The notes under the pieces were generated by a model, which saw nothing but the letters and a program-made list of their open reading frames with translations, did no database searches and was not told the origin of the DNA. Position numbers and translations under genes: made by a program. 64,000 nt of DNA from Glaciecola sp. KUL10. Its GTDB lineage: Bacteria > Pseudomonadota > Gammaproteobacteria > Enterobacterales > Alteromonadaceae. Position 1 is the first letter of the stretch. Every line of letters starts with the position of its first letter. This document shows positions 35,125 through 43,813 of this stretch, in pieces. The stretch spans positions 248,001 to 312,000 of the forward strand of contig NZ_BGNG01000005.1 in the NCBI RefSeq assembly GCF_003203515.1, written 5' to 3'.

Positions 35125-35710
35125 TTTTTTACCTTTTACTCTGTATTTTAAACTTAATATTTATTCGAAGAAGCCATTGCCGTGCCATAATTCTGAATAA
35201 CTAGTACTGGTTGCAGCACCCAATCTCTTTGTGTGTTCTTTTATTAATCGAAAGTATACCCTATTACCGTGTGATCTTACAATTTAGATTTGAGAAAACC
35301 AAGCTCTGTTAAATAATTGTAAAATATAGAATATTTTGTTTAATAATCAGTGTTTTTGCTAGTCACTTTATTTGTTTTTAATCGCAACAATAAGTTCTTA
35401 ATTCAAACTAAATTAAAATTTGTCGTAATAAAACCACAAAAATCGTATGATACTATCAAAAATACTTACATGGTTGTAGCTTCACTTATTTGCGCACTTG
35501 AGGTCATACAACAGTGCCTTAGGTATCGTATGTCAAGCCTGCGTAATAGTCTCCATAGTGTAAATAGTGCTTGTTACATATGTATGAAATTTTTAAATTA
35601 GTGCAATGAAGCATGATGAATACGTTTTCAACAAACTTGCCCAGTGAATCTTTTAACTTAGTGAGCATAGAGTGTTAGAATGACGAATAGAAGGGAAGAG
35701 GGACGAAAAA
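35125..35710. other. Large AT-rich divergent regulatory region of the exopolysaccharide genes
   Basis: 586 bp without a credible gene. It separates the export operon (minus strand) from the initiating glycosyltransferase gene (plus strand) and must contain promoters for both. It is strikingly AT-rich with many A/T runs (35280-35480), suggesting a bent, H-NS-type silencing or multi-regulator region. No specific activator box was recognised. Confidence 0.55.
35653..35681 (+). promoter_or_regulatory. Candidate sigma-70 promoter of the initiating glycosyltransferase gene
   Basis: TTAACT at 35653-35658 and TAGAAT at 35676-35681 are spaced by 17 bp, about 30 bp upstream of the ATG at 35711. The match is by eye only. 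Confidence 0.4.
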
Positions 35711-37135
35711 ATGAAAAAACAAAAGGCCAATAAATCCCGCGGTGGCGGCATTATTCAGTCGAACAAAAGTAGTTTTTCTACGTTGTATCGTCTGGTTGAT
35801 ATGATATCAATTACCACTTTATATTTTTTCGTTTTACTCAATCGCGACATCGCTGTGAGACCCGATAATCTAGTCCTACTCCTAGTCGGCATCATCAGCT
35901 TTAACCTAATCGCCGAAGCCCTCGACCTATACCGTTCATGGCGTACTCAAACCACAACAACATTAATCAAGTTCACCGCCATTACATGGACCATTACTTC
36001 AGTGGTGATAATCGGTTTCGCTTATTTCTTCCCCTCTCTCACAGGCCACGGCCAACCGGTAACTCTGTTTTGGATAGGGGCGACGTACCCTGCTTTATGC
36101 GCGTGGCGTATTGTTTTTAGAGAAATATTGTTCTCTATTCGTAAACAAGGTCGTAATACGCGCTATGCAGCTGTGATTGGTGCAACCCCGGCGGGATATA
36201 ATCTGGCTGTTCAGATAATGGAAAATGAGCATTTAGGAATTTCATTAAAAGGAATTTATGATGATCGTGCCCCTTCACGCTTACCACACGAGTTTCAAAA
36301 CCAAGTCACGGGTAAAATTGAAAGTGTATTAGAGGCCGCTAAGGCTGGCGAAATCGACTATATATACGTTGCAATGCCGATGTCTGCTGAAGATCGTATC
36401 ATGGAAATCCTTAACATGTGCTCGGATACAACCTGTAACGTTTACATCATTCCTAACTTCTTCATCTATAATTTATTGAATGCTCGCTGGCAAACGGTTG
36501 GATCGGTTCAGACACTCAGTGTGTTCGATACGCCCTTTCAAGGTGCAAACAATGTCCTAAAACGTGCAGAGGACATTATTGTAGGTTCGATGATATTGCT
36601 GCTTATTGCGATTCCGATGCTTGCAATTGCTATAGGCGTAAAAGTAACATCCAAAGGCCCAATCATCTTTAAGCAAAATCGCTACGGCTTAGATGGTAAA
36701 AAAATAAAAGTCTACAAATTCCGCTCAATGAGCGTTCAAGATAATGGTCCTGATGTTAAGCAAGCAACCAAGAACGACGCGCGCATTACCCCTTTTGGTG
36801 GTTTTTTACGACGCACCTCGTTAGACGAGTTACCTCAGTTTATTAATGTTATACAAGGCCGAATGTCTATTGTGGGGCCTAGGCCTCATGCCGTTGCGCA
36901 TAATGAACAATACCGCAAGTTAATCGAAGGTTATATGCTTCGTCATAAGGTGAAACCTGGTATCACAGGTTGGGCGCAGATTAATGGCTTTAGAGGTGAA
37001 ACTGAAACCGTGAATAAGATGGTTAAGCGTGTCGAGTATGATCTTGACTACATCCATCGTTGGTCAGTTTGGTTAGACATTAAAATTATTATCGCGACGG
37101 TGTTTAAAGGCTTTATTGATAAAAACGCCTATTAA
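35711..37135 (+). CDS. Undecaprenyl-phosphate glucose-1-phosphate transferase (WbaP/WcaJ-like)
   Basis: 474 residues. Four N-terminal membrane helices (to ~120) are followed by a CoA-binding-like Rossmann domain (AVIGATPAGYNLAVQI). The C-terminal bacterial sugar transferase domain has the helix-breaking segment SMILLLIAIPMLAIAIGVK, KVYKFRSM, the catalytic Asp-Glu in RRTSLDELPQ and VGPRPHAVAHNE. It starts repeat-unit assembly by moving a hexose-1-phosphate, usually glucose, onto undecaprenyl phosphate at the inner membrane. The long five-helix form is WcaJ/PssY-like. It is divergent from the export operon and has GAGGGA before the ATG. Confidence 0.94.
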   Translation: MKKQKANKSRGGGIIQSNKSSFSTLYRLVDMISITTLYFFVLLNRDIAVRPDNLVLLLVGIISFNLIAEALDLYRSWRTQTTTTLIKFTAITWTITSVVIIGFAYFFPSLTGHGQPVTLFWIGATYPALCAWRIVFREILFSIRKQGRNTRYAAVIGATPAGYNLAVQIMENEHLGISLKGIYDDRAPSRLPHEFQNQVTGKIESVLEAAKAGEIDYIYVAMPMSAEDRIMEILNMCSDTTCNVYIIPNFFIYNLLNARWQTVGSVQTLSVFDTPFQGANNVLKRAEDIIVGSMILLLIAIPMLAIAIGVKVTSKGPIIFKQNRYGLDGKKIKVYKFRSMSVQDNGPDVKQATKNDARITPFGGFLRRTSLDELPQFINVIQGRMSIVGPRPHAVAHNEQYRKLIEGYMLRHKVKPGITGWAQINGFRGETETVNKMVKRVEYDLDYIHRWSVWLDIKIIIATVFKGFIDKNAY

Positions 37136-37143
37136 TTGAGTTT

Positions 37144-38046
37144 GTGTTAATTACTCCGCTTGTCTTTCATCCTATTTACAGTCAACTTGACTTACCTGTT
37201 AGGCATCGCTTCCCTATTCAAAAGTATCAAGGGATTAGGGACGCACTTGCGCAAAAGGGTGTGCCTGACAGTAGCTTTTTTTCGCCATCTCCATTGAATG
37301 TTGACGCGCTCGCTTCTATTTATGACCCCGGCTATATTCAGCAGCTTACTACTGGTACGCTTGACCCAAAAGCAATGCGTCGTATCGGTTTTCCCTGGTC
37401 GAAACAGTTGGTTGAGCGAACCCTAACGGCCTCAGGTGGAACCGTGCTGACGGCCGAGCTAGCGTTGAAGCACGGCAAAGCACTCAATCTCACTGGTGGC
37501 TATCATCACGCCTTTGCCAATTTTGGTTCTGGTTTTTGTATGGTGAATGATTTGTATTTGGCTGCGCTTAAAATGCTTCAATCACCAAATGTTGACAGCG
37601 TTTTGATTTTTGACTGTGATGTTCATCAAGGTGATGGGACTGCCAAGTTAGCAACCAATAATCCAGCTGTTTATACCGTGTCCTTGCACGGCGAGAAAAA
37701 CTTTCCTTATCGCAAACAACAATCTGATTTAGATTTTGGATTGCCAAAAGGCACGCAAGATCGATTATTCTTAGAAACCGTCGAAGAGGCTTTTGAGCTC
37801 TCCATCAGGGCTTGCCAACCAGACGCTGTGATTTACGACGCGGGCGTTGATGTGCATGTAAATGATGATTTAGGCCATTTAGAAATATCTACTGAAGGTG
37901 TTTATGCTCGCGATCATTTTGTGTTTTCGCGCTGTGAAGATTTGGGCTTACCCATTGCGGCCGTAATTGGTGGTGGCTATCAGCGTGATATAGATGCCTT
38001 GGTTGAAGTGCATTTGCAGTTGTTTAAGGCGGCAGGGGTGCTTTAA
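37144..38046 (+). CDS. Histone deacetylase-family zinc amidohydrolase
   Basis: 300 residues of the arginase/deacetylase superfamily. The active-site motifs are GGYHHAF (H121, H122), the zinc ligands D159 and H161 in DCDVHQGDG, and DAGVDVHVNDDLG. It is a cytosolic deacetylase related to bacterial class IV-like HDAC proteins; substrates could be acetylated lysine or acetylpolyamine. The GTG start lies 8 bp after the stop of the initiating transferase, so cotranscription is likely, but a role in polysaccharide metabolism is not implied by the family. Confidence 0.92.
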   Translation: MLITPLVFHPIYSQLDLPVRHRFPIQKYQGIRDALAQKGVPDSSFFSPSPLNVDALASIYDPGYIQQLTTGTLDPKAMRRIGFPWSKQLVERTLTASGGTVLTAELALKHGKALNLTGGYHHAFANFGSGFCMVNDLYLAALKMLQSPNVDSVLIFDCDVHQGDGTAKLATNNPAVYTVSLHGEKNFPYRKQQSDLDFGLPKGTQDRLFLETVEEAFELSIRACQPDAVIYDAGVDVHVNDDLGHLEISTEGVYARDHFVFSRCEDLGLPIAAVIGGGYQRDIDALVEVHLQLFKAAGVL

Positions 38047-38133
38047 AACATCCGCTCAAAATGATTGCAATATGTATTTATATACAGTAGTCTTACTTTA
38101 ATATTTTTATCAAGATTGAAACGGAAAACCTTG

Positions 38134-39066
38134 ATGAGTGAGCAAGTATTATCACGACCAGACAAACAAAAAGAAGACGTTCAAGCACAAATAGACTTCA
38201 TCAATCAGTTGCCTCATGCTCAAAAAGAGCGATTGGCATTTATTGATTTTAGTCTTCAATTTTTTGGTCATATTAGTCGCAATGATTTAGTGGATAGGTT
38301 TCAAACCGGTTTAGCTGCGTGTACTCGTGATTTTGCAATGTATCGTGAACTCGCACCTGCAAACCTTTGGCTCGATCATTCTACTAAGCAGTATATGCGC
38401 AAGGACGAGTTTTGTGCCGTCTTTGAACACCCCTCTGAAGTGATATTAGCTTCTCTTAGCCGTGGTTTTGGAAATGGTATTACAAACTTAGTTCAGCCCT
38501 CTGAACAGTGCTTTGATGCAATTCAACTGATTCATCCTGATTCAGAAATTATCGCAGCACTGATGCGTGCAATCCATAACCAAAGAGTGTGCAAAGTGTC
38601 CTACGTTTCTGTTTCATCTGGCGAAACACAGCGCGACTTTGTGCCTCATGCATTGATCAACAACGGACATAGGTGGCATGTGCGCGGTTACGACTGTCGA
38701 CATCAAGATTTTCGTGATTTTGTATGCACACGCTTCACTAACGTTGAAGTATCAAATGAACATGCTGATGCGCATCAAATGGATGCCGCTGATATTCAGT
38801 TTCATAAAAAAGTAGAATTAGTATTGATGCCCCATCCAAGTATCAAAAAGGCACGTGCAATTGAAATGGACTACGATATGCAAAACGGTCGTAAAGTGCT
38901 TTATACCAAAGCAGCGCTAGCAGCATACGTACTGCGCCAATGGCAAGTAGATTGCTCGGAAGGCTATCGCTTTGTACAACAAGGTTGTCAGCTGGCACTT
39001 GAGAATCGACAGGTACTCAGTTTTATCGAAAATCCCACATTAGCGCCTGGGTATTCAGCAAACTAG
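38134..39066 (+). CDS. WYL-domain transcriptional regulator
   Basis: About 310 residues from ATG 38134, which has GGAAAA upstream; the frame is open to 38065 but the extra N-terminus (YVFIYSSLTLIFLS) is hydrophobic and implausible. The N-terminal winged helix (FFGHISRNDLVDRF) resembles that of BrxR/CapW-type repressors. The WYL domain lies at ~165-235 (VCKVSYVSVSSGETQRDFVPHALIN) and a WCX region follows. This BrxR-like architecture is common beside phage-defence genes, but none was recognised nearby. It is probably a ligand-responsive DNA-binding protein. Confidence 0.85.
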   Translation: MSEQVLSRPDKQKEDVQAQIDFINQLPHAQKERLAFIDFSLQFFGHISRNDLVDRFQTGLAACTRDFAMYRELAPANLWLDHSTKQYMRKDEFCAVFEHPSEVILASLSRGFGNGITNLVQPSEQCFDAIQLIHPDSEIIAALMRAIHNQRVCKVSYVSVSSGETQRDFVPHALINNGHRWHVRGYDCRHQDFRDFVCTRFTNVEVSNEHADAHQMDAADIQFHKKVELVLMPHPSIKKARAIEMDYDMQNGRKVLYTKAALAAYVLRQWQVDCSEGYRFVQQGCQLALENRQVLSFIENPTLAPGYSAN

Positions 39067-39255
39067 TGCAGCTTGACTTCGGTGTACAACGGGAGCTCTC
39101 GTGAAACCAATGTTGCCCAACAAGCAACAAAAAATTAAGTATTTATAATTGAACTATAGTCATTAACCGGAGTCTTTAATATTCGCAATAACTGCGATAG
39201 GCTTTTCGCACTTTGGCAAGTCGATTCACGGGCACAACCCCAAATGGTGTAATGT

Positions 39256-39648
39256 ATGACCGAAAACAATGAACAGTTGCATATGCAACAACAAACCTAT
39301 AACGAAGCCCTGCTTAAATTATGCGTGTTGTTGTATCAAATCGACGGTAAAGTCACGCTGACAGAACAAGACTATTTTGACGAATTAGTTGAATCGATGG
39401 AATGGCACAGCGGTATTTCAAAACCCGCGTTTATCAATGATGCCATTCATCAAGCACGCCAAGCTATTGATGGCCGCGAAGCCGCTGACTTTATCCGCGC
39501 ACTTGGTGATAGCTTAAACCTAGATGCAGCCCGCACCTTAGAAGTGGCAATGGAAATCACTAAAGCTGATGGCGAGCGCAGCGAAGAAGAAGTTGAGTTG
39601 TTGGCTTTATTGGCTAATCGGGTGTTGGCTAGAGGTTTGGTGGCTTAA
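39256..39648 (+). CDS. TerB-like protein
   Basis: 130 residues, all helical. The pattern ALLKLCVLLYQIDGKVTLTE with a second acidic turn AMEITKADGERSEEEVELL is that of the TerB fold (tellurite-resistance/DjlA-like), whose acidic loops can bind metal. No signal peptide. It stands alone, converging with the next gene, and its physiological role is not known. Confidence 0.75.
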   Translation: MTENNEQLHMQQQTYNEALLKLCVLLYQIDGKVTLTEQDYFDELVESMEWHSGISKPAFINDAIHQARQAIDGREAADFIRALGDSLNLDAARTLEVAMEITKADGERSEEEVELLALLANRVLARGLVA

Positions 39649-39671
39649 TGCCCGCTAGATAAACTGCTAGT

Positions 39672-40265
39672 TTAGGCAACCGCTGTCATTATCAGTCTGA
39701 GCTGTTTTTTGTGAACTGAATCTTTTTTAACTAAAACGTCGTCCTTTATTTTGAGGATGATCAGTTTCAGTAACTCGGTTGTATTGCCTATACCTGTCAA
39801 ATCTTTCAACTTATTGATATCTTTAAGAATTAAGCGTCCTTTTAAAGAAATTCTCTTATCTGCCTTTCCCTTTGATAGTTCGTCGGATAAGAACTCTTTA
39901 ATCTGAATGAGTTCGTCCTCATTTTCTGCAAGTGTATGTATGTAGTATTTCATTATTGAGGGTGCAAAATCGGTTGAAGCGCCAATTTCTAAACTAGCTA
40001 AATTCAGTATATCGATTAAATGAGCAGGTAACCTGCCTTCAACAGGTCTTCGTTTGGCTTCATATTGTTTGTTGACGGCTGGCGTAGATTGATGAGGGAG
40101 TAAAATAACAGAATTACATGAATCGCAAACACCCACTAGCACTCTTTTCGCTAAGCCACTTCCATCACTGAATGGAACATCTCTTAGCTTAAAGGTGGCA
40201 TTTTGAAATGACTCACAATTTTGGCATGCTGCTAGTTGAGTTTCGCCTACTTTGTAAATTTTCAT
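39672..40265 (-). CDS. Zinc-ribbon protein, candidate antitoxin (MqsA-like N-terminus)
   Basis: 197 residues. The N-terminal zinc ribbon has C14, C17, C47 and C50 (AACQNCES, GVCDSCNS), similar in layout to the MqsA zinc domain (CxxC ... CxxC before a helical region). The C-terminal part is helical and contains no helix-turn-helix that I can name. It starts 11 bp after the end of the 98-residue gene, in the order toxin then antitoxin as in mqsRA. The middle (LPAHLIDILNLASLEIGAST) resembles the DUF4145-type arrangement of a zinc ribbon plus a helical domain, an alternative reading. Its antitoxin role is inference. Confidence 0.7.
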   Translation of the reverse strand: MKIYKVGETQLAACQNCESFQNATFKLRDVPFSDGSGLAKRVLVGVCDSCNSVILLPHQSTPAVNKQYEAKRRPVEGRLPAHLIDILNLASLEIGASTDFAPSIMKYYIHTLAENEDELIQIKEFLSDELSKGKADKRISLKGRLILKDINKLKDLTGIGNTTELLKLIILKIKDDVLVKKDSVHKKQLRLIMTAVA

Positions 40266-40276
40266 ATTTTTATCTG

Positions 40277-40573
40277 TTAATTATGTACGCTTATAAATAC
40301 AGCGTTTGGCTCAATAAAATACCACTTGATATACCAATGCCTGCCTGCTGTTTGCGTCCTGATGATATGCACGGTTATTTTTGAATTAAGATGATGCTTG
40401 GATGACACATAGTCATGACCTTTACTTCTTGCAATAATGTGGATTAAATCGTCAGTGGACAAAAAGCCCATGGCTAGCAGGTTTTTTACATCAATTCGAT
40501 TGCGTTGCTCATGGAGCACATTGCCTTGCCGCAAACATTCAATGACCTTTTCTTTTACTTTTTTAAATCCCAA
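40277..40573 (-). CDS. Small basic protein, candidate toxin of a TA-like pair
   Basis: 98 residues, basic, ending in beta strands (SKITVHIIRTQ, WYIKWYFIEPNAVFISVHN) after two helices. The size and helix-helix-sheet order resemble RelE/MqsR-fold RNase toxins or DUF4258 proteins, but I cannot align catalytic residues with confidence. The start appears to be TTG at 40573, with CAGGG close upstream. A perfect 9-bp inverted repeat sits 11 bp upstream of the start and would fit autoregulation by the downstream zinc-ribbon protein. Confidence 0.65.
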   Translation of the reverse strand: MGFKKVKEKVIECLRQGNVLHEQRNRIDVKNLLAMGFLSTDDLIHIIARSKGHDYVSSKHHLNSKITVHIIRTQTAGRHWYIKWYFIEPNAVFISVHN

Positions 40574-40584
40574 ACCCTGATCGC

Positions 40585-40608
40585 ATTGTACGACAAATAT
40601 CGTACAAT
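40585..40608. promoter_or_regulatory. Perfect inverted repeat, probable operator of the TA-like pair
   Basis: ATTGTACGA (40585-40593), a 6-base spacer, then TCGTACAAT (40600-40608). Both arms match perfectly. It lies between the likely promoter and the start codon of the 98-residue gene, where an autorepressor would act. Confidence 0.7.
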
Positions 40609-40780
40609 AAATACCTTTTTATAGAGAGCTACTCGATGATTAGGTAAGTTATCAGATTAAAACTTTACAACTACTGAACTAAAAGCGAGTTTTTAGGTGT
40701 TTTAATGATAAATTGAGCATAAAGCACTTAGCTGATGTATCCGTAGCACACATCAGCAATAGAAATGGTGGCTTAAACTC

Positions 40781-41512
40781 TCAAGCCACCGAAAACACTC
40801 GACTATAACGCTTACATAAAACGATTGAAGCAGTCACGCCAATCACGCCCGGTGCCGACCAAACCACCGCTTGCCATTGTTGAAAATCCTCTAGTAACGT
40901 GCGACCGCCAAACGCTACAAACGCGGTATATGCACCTATGCCAGAGCCAATCATTGAACTAACGTGCTCGATAATCCAAGCGCGCGGTTTGATGCTTTTT
41001 TGAAGGCAGTACTTTAATGTGCCGATCCCTGCAAGCAAACCTACTGAACCAAAGATGATATGTAGGGTAAAACCGTATTTAATTCCTAAGTAAATGAATA
41101 ATGGCCCCGCGGCGATCAATAAGATGACTGGGCTTAAGTACATAGGCGATCTAAATTGTTGTAACTTATCCTTAAACTTCAATACCGCCATTGCATGTCT
41201 GGTGGTAACAAAGCTTAAAAGTGATAAGTACAACAAGAATGCCCAAAACATTCGGTAGAAAAAAGCTGCTCGCTCTTTGTCGACATTCTCGCCCATATCA
41301 GCACCTTTGATGCCTATCGGATCGGCCAATACCATTAATGCCATGATTGCGCCTGAAGCAGCCACAAGATACATCGCATTGGTGTAAAAACTACCGAACT
41401 TACGGTGATTGAGCTGCCCTTTTTTAGTAAAGAAAGGTACCCAAAAAAGTACCAAAGCCAAACTACCAAAGAGTATATGTAGAAAGAATAAACTTGAATG
41501 AATGGTTAACAT
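40781..41512 (-). CDS. DUF2306-like multi-pass membrane protein
   Basis: 243 residues and about seven membrane helices, beginning SSLFFLHILFGSLALVLFW. Conserved-looking histidines are near helix ends (HILFG, HRKFG, HIIFGSVG), as in DUF2306/cytochrome b561-like membrane proteins of unknown function. It is divergent from a DesK/NarL-type sensor kinase gene with 169 bp between, so it may be that system's target. No catalytic assignment is possible. Confidence 0.75.
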   Translation of the reverse strand: MLTIHSSLFFLHILFGSLALVLFWVPFFTKKGQLNHRKFGSFYTNAMYLVAASGAIMALMVLADPIGIKGADMGENVDKERAAFFYRMFWAFLLYLSLLSFVTTRHAMAVLKFKDKLQQFRSPMYLSPVILLIAAGPLFIYLGIKYGFTLHIIFGSVGLLAGIGTLKYCLQKSIKPRAWIIEHVSSMIGSGIGAYTAFVAFGGRTLLEDFQQWQAVVWSAPGVIGVTASIVLCKRYSRVFSVA

Positions 41513-41681
41513 GGCAAACCTCGTTATTGATTAACTGGTCGCTATGTTATGACAGCACCTTACAGGCGTTTAGTGAAAAAGGTCATGACTTGTTTTGTGA
41601 CTTTTGGGCTATCGCCAAAAACACTCCACCTGTTATGCTAATCATTAGGAAACACTCTTCTAGCTTTTCAGGACATCTAAA

Positions 41682-42914
41682 ATGACTCACGCAATTAGCT
41701 ATCAAGCTATTCGAAAGGAAATAAATTTCAGTATAGAAAGCACTATCTTTGTGCTGACTTGGGCTGTTGTCAGTAGCTTTTTGCTGTTTTTCATGTTCAC
41801 CAATCCTAATTTTGGAGCGGGTCGTTTTGCGATTACGTGTACTGCGTTTGTTGCCTATTCAAGCCTTTGGTTTTTGTCCACGCGCCAGGATTCAGAGTTG
41901 TTTTCACACAGCCTAAGAGCAAAGCTTTTTTTACTGCAATTTTTTGTTATTTTAGGGATTTACTTTTTAGTACCGTGGACCTTTAGTGCCATTTTTATGA
42001 TCATGTGGGTGGCGATTTTGCCCTATTTTGTGAGCACTAAAACAGCGTTTATCTTATCGCCTATTTGGTCGGTACCGCTTTGGCTAATTTATACCTACTA
42101 CTGGGATCAATCCTACGCATTTGTGACTGCAGTACTGTATTGGACCTTTAGCCTATTTGCATTAGTCATGGTTAATACGGCAAAACGAGAAAAAGAAACG
42201 CGTGAAAAAGCAGAGCAAATCAATCGTGAGTTAGTGAGTACTCAGCATCTTTTAAGCCAAGCGACACAGCAGGCTGAACGTGTAAGAATCGCACGAAACA
42301 TACATGATTTATTGGGGCATCATTTAACAGCGTTAACCATTAATCTGCAGGTCGCATCTCGAAAAACTGATCGTGTTAATTCGGCGCTAGAAAACGATGA
42401 ACTCACCGAGGTAAGAGCAGCCATTGAGCAAAGCCATTCACTGGCCACCCTGCTGTTAAGTGATGTTAGGGAAGCCGTGAGTGATATTCGAGATAAGTCA
42501 AAAATTGACTTAAAAGCAGCTTTACTTGCCCTCACTGAAAACCTGCCTAATTTAAAAATCGACCTGAATATTGATGAAGAACTCAATATCGATAATGTCG
42601 GCCTAGCAGATGGTATTATTAAAACCATTCAAGAATGTATTACAAATACCATGAAACATGGTCAAGCTGACAAAATGGAAATCAAACTTCAACAAGAAGC
42701 CAATTCACTGAGTATCAATGTGAAGGACAATGGTAAAGCAACACCCGAGACACAAGTAAAACTAGGAAATGGTTTACTGGGCATCAGAGAAAGAATTGAG
42801 GCCTTTGCCGGTTCAGTTGAGTTTATGGCTGAAAATGGCTTTACGACACATATTACACTGCCATTGGTGACAGACTACAACAAGATAGAGCAAGGAAGAT
42901 TGACGCATGAGTAA
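41682..42914 (+). CDS. Sensor histidine kinase, NarL/DesK (HisKA_3) type
   Basis: 410 residues. About six N-terminal membrane helices (to ~165) have no large periplasmic domain, so sensing is probably within the membrane, as in DesK. A coiled coil leads to the HisKA_3 dimerisation domain, with phosphoacceptor H208 in RIARNIHDLLGHHLTAL. The ATPase domain has the N-box TIQECITNTMKHG and the glycine box GNGLLGIRERI. It overlaps the response regulator gene by 8 bp, so the two are one operon. The signal is unknown; a membrane-state or lipid cue is plausible by analogy with DesK. Confidence 0.93.
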   Translation: MTHAISYQAIRKEINFSIESTIFVLTWAVVSSFLLFFMFTNPNFGAGRFAITCTAFVAYSSLWFLSTRQDSELFSHSLRAKLFLLQFFVILGIYFLVPWTFSAIFMIMWVAILPYFVSTKTAFILSPIWSVPLWLIYTYYWDQSYAFVTAVLYWTFSLFALVMVNTAKREKETREKAEQINRELVSTQHLLSQATQQAERVRIARNIHDLLGHHLTALTINLQVASRKTDRVNSALENDELTEVRAAIEQSHSLATLLLSDVREAVSDIRDKSKIDLKAALLALTENLPNLKIDLNIDEELNIDNVGLADGIIKTIQECITNTMKHGQADKMEIKLQQEANSLSINVKDNGKATPETQVKLGNGLLGIRERIEAFAGSVEFMAENGFTTHITLPLVTDYNKIEQGRLTHE

Positions 42915-43560
42915 GATAAGCGTTTTGTTGGTTGATGATCAGACACTGGTCAGACAAGGCATTCAGAGTTTACTCAGCCTAGCAGACTCCATTGAGGTAG
43001 TTGCGCAAGCAAACGATGGACAAGAAGCATTTGATTATTTGAAAGCTAATGCGACCAGTATTGACGTTGTTTTGATGGATATACGCATGCCAAACGTCAA
43101 CGGTATTGAAGCCTTAAAACTCATTAAAGAGCATCAATTAGACATTCCCGTTGTGATGCTGACCACCTTTGATGATCACGAATCAGTTATTCAAGCGATT
43201 CAGGCGGGCGCAAAAGGTTATTTGTTGAAAGATGTCTCGTTGGAAACCTTAGTAGAGGCAATAGAAACCGTTCATAAAGGTGAAACGCTTATTCAACCGG
43301 CGATCACCGAAAGGCTAATTAAAGGCTTGCAGGGAGTTAAGGGTGATTTCGAAGCCAGTGACTTACCGGAAAAACTATCGACCAGAGAGACTGAAATTTT
43401 GCGTTTAATGGCCGCAGGTTGCAGTAATCGTGAAATGGCGGAGAGTTTGTTTAAATCAGAGGGTACGATTAAAAATCAAGTTTCTAGTATTCTTGCTAAG
43501 TTGGGTGTACGCGATAGAACTCGGGCTGTTTTGAAGGCGATTGAGTTGGGGGTGTTGTAA
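42907..43560 (+). CDS. LuxR/NarL-family response regulator
   Basis: 217 residues. The receiver domain has phosphoacceptor D58 in VLMDIRMP, the acidic pair D10/D11 and K108 in LLKDVS. A linker leads to the LuxR-type HTH at ~150-210 (LSTRETEILRLMAAGCSNRE, then KNQVSSILAKLGVRDRTRA). It is the cognate partner of the overlapping kinase gene and acts as a DNA-binding transcription factor. Likely targets include its own operon or the divergent membrane protein gene at 40781. Confidence 0.94.
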   Translation: MSKISVLLVDDQTLVRQGIQSLLSLADSIEVVAQANDGQEAFDYLKANATSIDVVLMDIRMPNVNGIEALKLIKEHQLDIPVVMLTTFDDHESVIQAIQAGAKGYLLKDVSLETLVEAIETVHKGETLIQPAITERLIKGLQGVKGDFEASDLPEKLSTRETEILRLMAAGCSNREMAESLFKSEGTIKNQVSSILAKLGVRDRTRAVLKAIELGVL

Positions 43561-43565
43561 TACGT

Positions 43566-43746
43566 AAAAATCAAACTATCGAGCCCACATTACTAGCGAA
43601 CATTCAGCGCGTCAGATGAACCCACTCCCCTTCATAAAATTTGTGCCATAAGGACGTGGCACCAAAGCGGCATGGATGCCCTTGTGCGGTTTTATGAAGG
43701 GGAGTGGGTTTATCTGACAAAAGCTGAATATGGCTTACGGAGTGCT
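43566..43746. repeat. Dispersed structured repeat, full copy A
   Basis: About 180 bp between convergent genes. Long arms 43612-43639 and 43690-43717 are complementary over 28 bases with one G-T type mismatch. The 50-base inner part holds two small hairpins (GTGCCA/TGGCAC and GGCAT/ATGCC). Outer flanks (AATCAAACTATCGAG and AAGCTGAATATGGCTTACGG) are shared with copy B at 48861, which is in the opposite orientation. Confidence 0.9.
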
Positions 43747-43775
43747 TTGGTGGATGTTTGTAAATCGTGGGGGAC

Positions 43776-43809
43776 CAAAGAGGTTCCCGCGTTCGCGGGA
43801 ACCTCTTTG
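43776..43809. terminator. 15-bp perfect hairpin, probable bidirectional terminator, related to dRS3-like repeats
   Basis: CAAAGAGGTTCCCGC (43776-43790) pairs with its complement at 43795-43809 around loop GTTC. It lies 5 bp past the beta-glucosidase stop. The core GTTCCC-N8-GGGAAC resembles the ATTCCC-N8-GGGAAT repeats at 48804 and 49057. There is no long T-run, so the terminator role is likely but not proven. Confidence 0.65.
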
Positions 43810-43813
43810 ATGC

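Noticed and set aside
38065-38133. Longer N-terminus for the WYL regulator
   Set aside because: The extension is hydrophobic with no ribosome site; ATG 38134 has GGAAAA upstream and gives the usual family start.
38134-39066. Phage-defence island around the BrxR/CapW-like WYL regulator
   Set aside because: Neighbours are a deacetylase, a TerB-like protein and a TA-like pair; no BREX, CBASS or restriction genes were seen.
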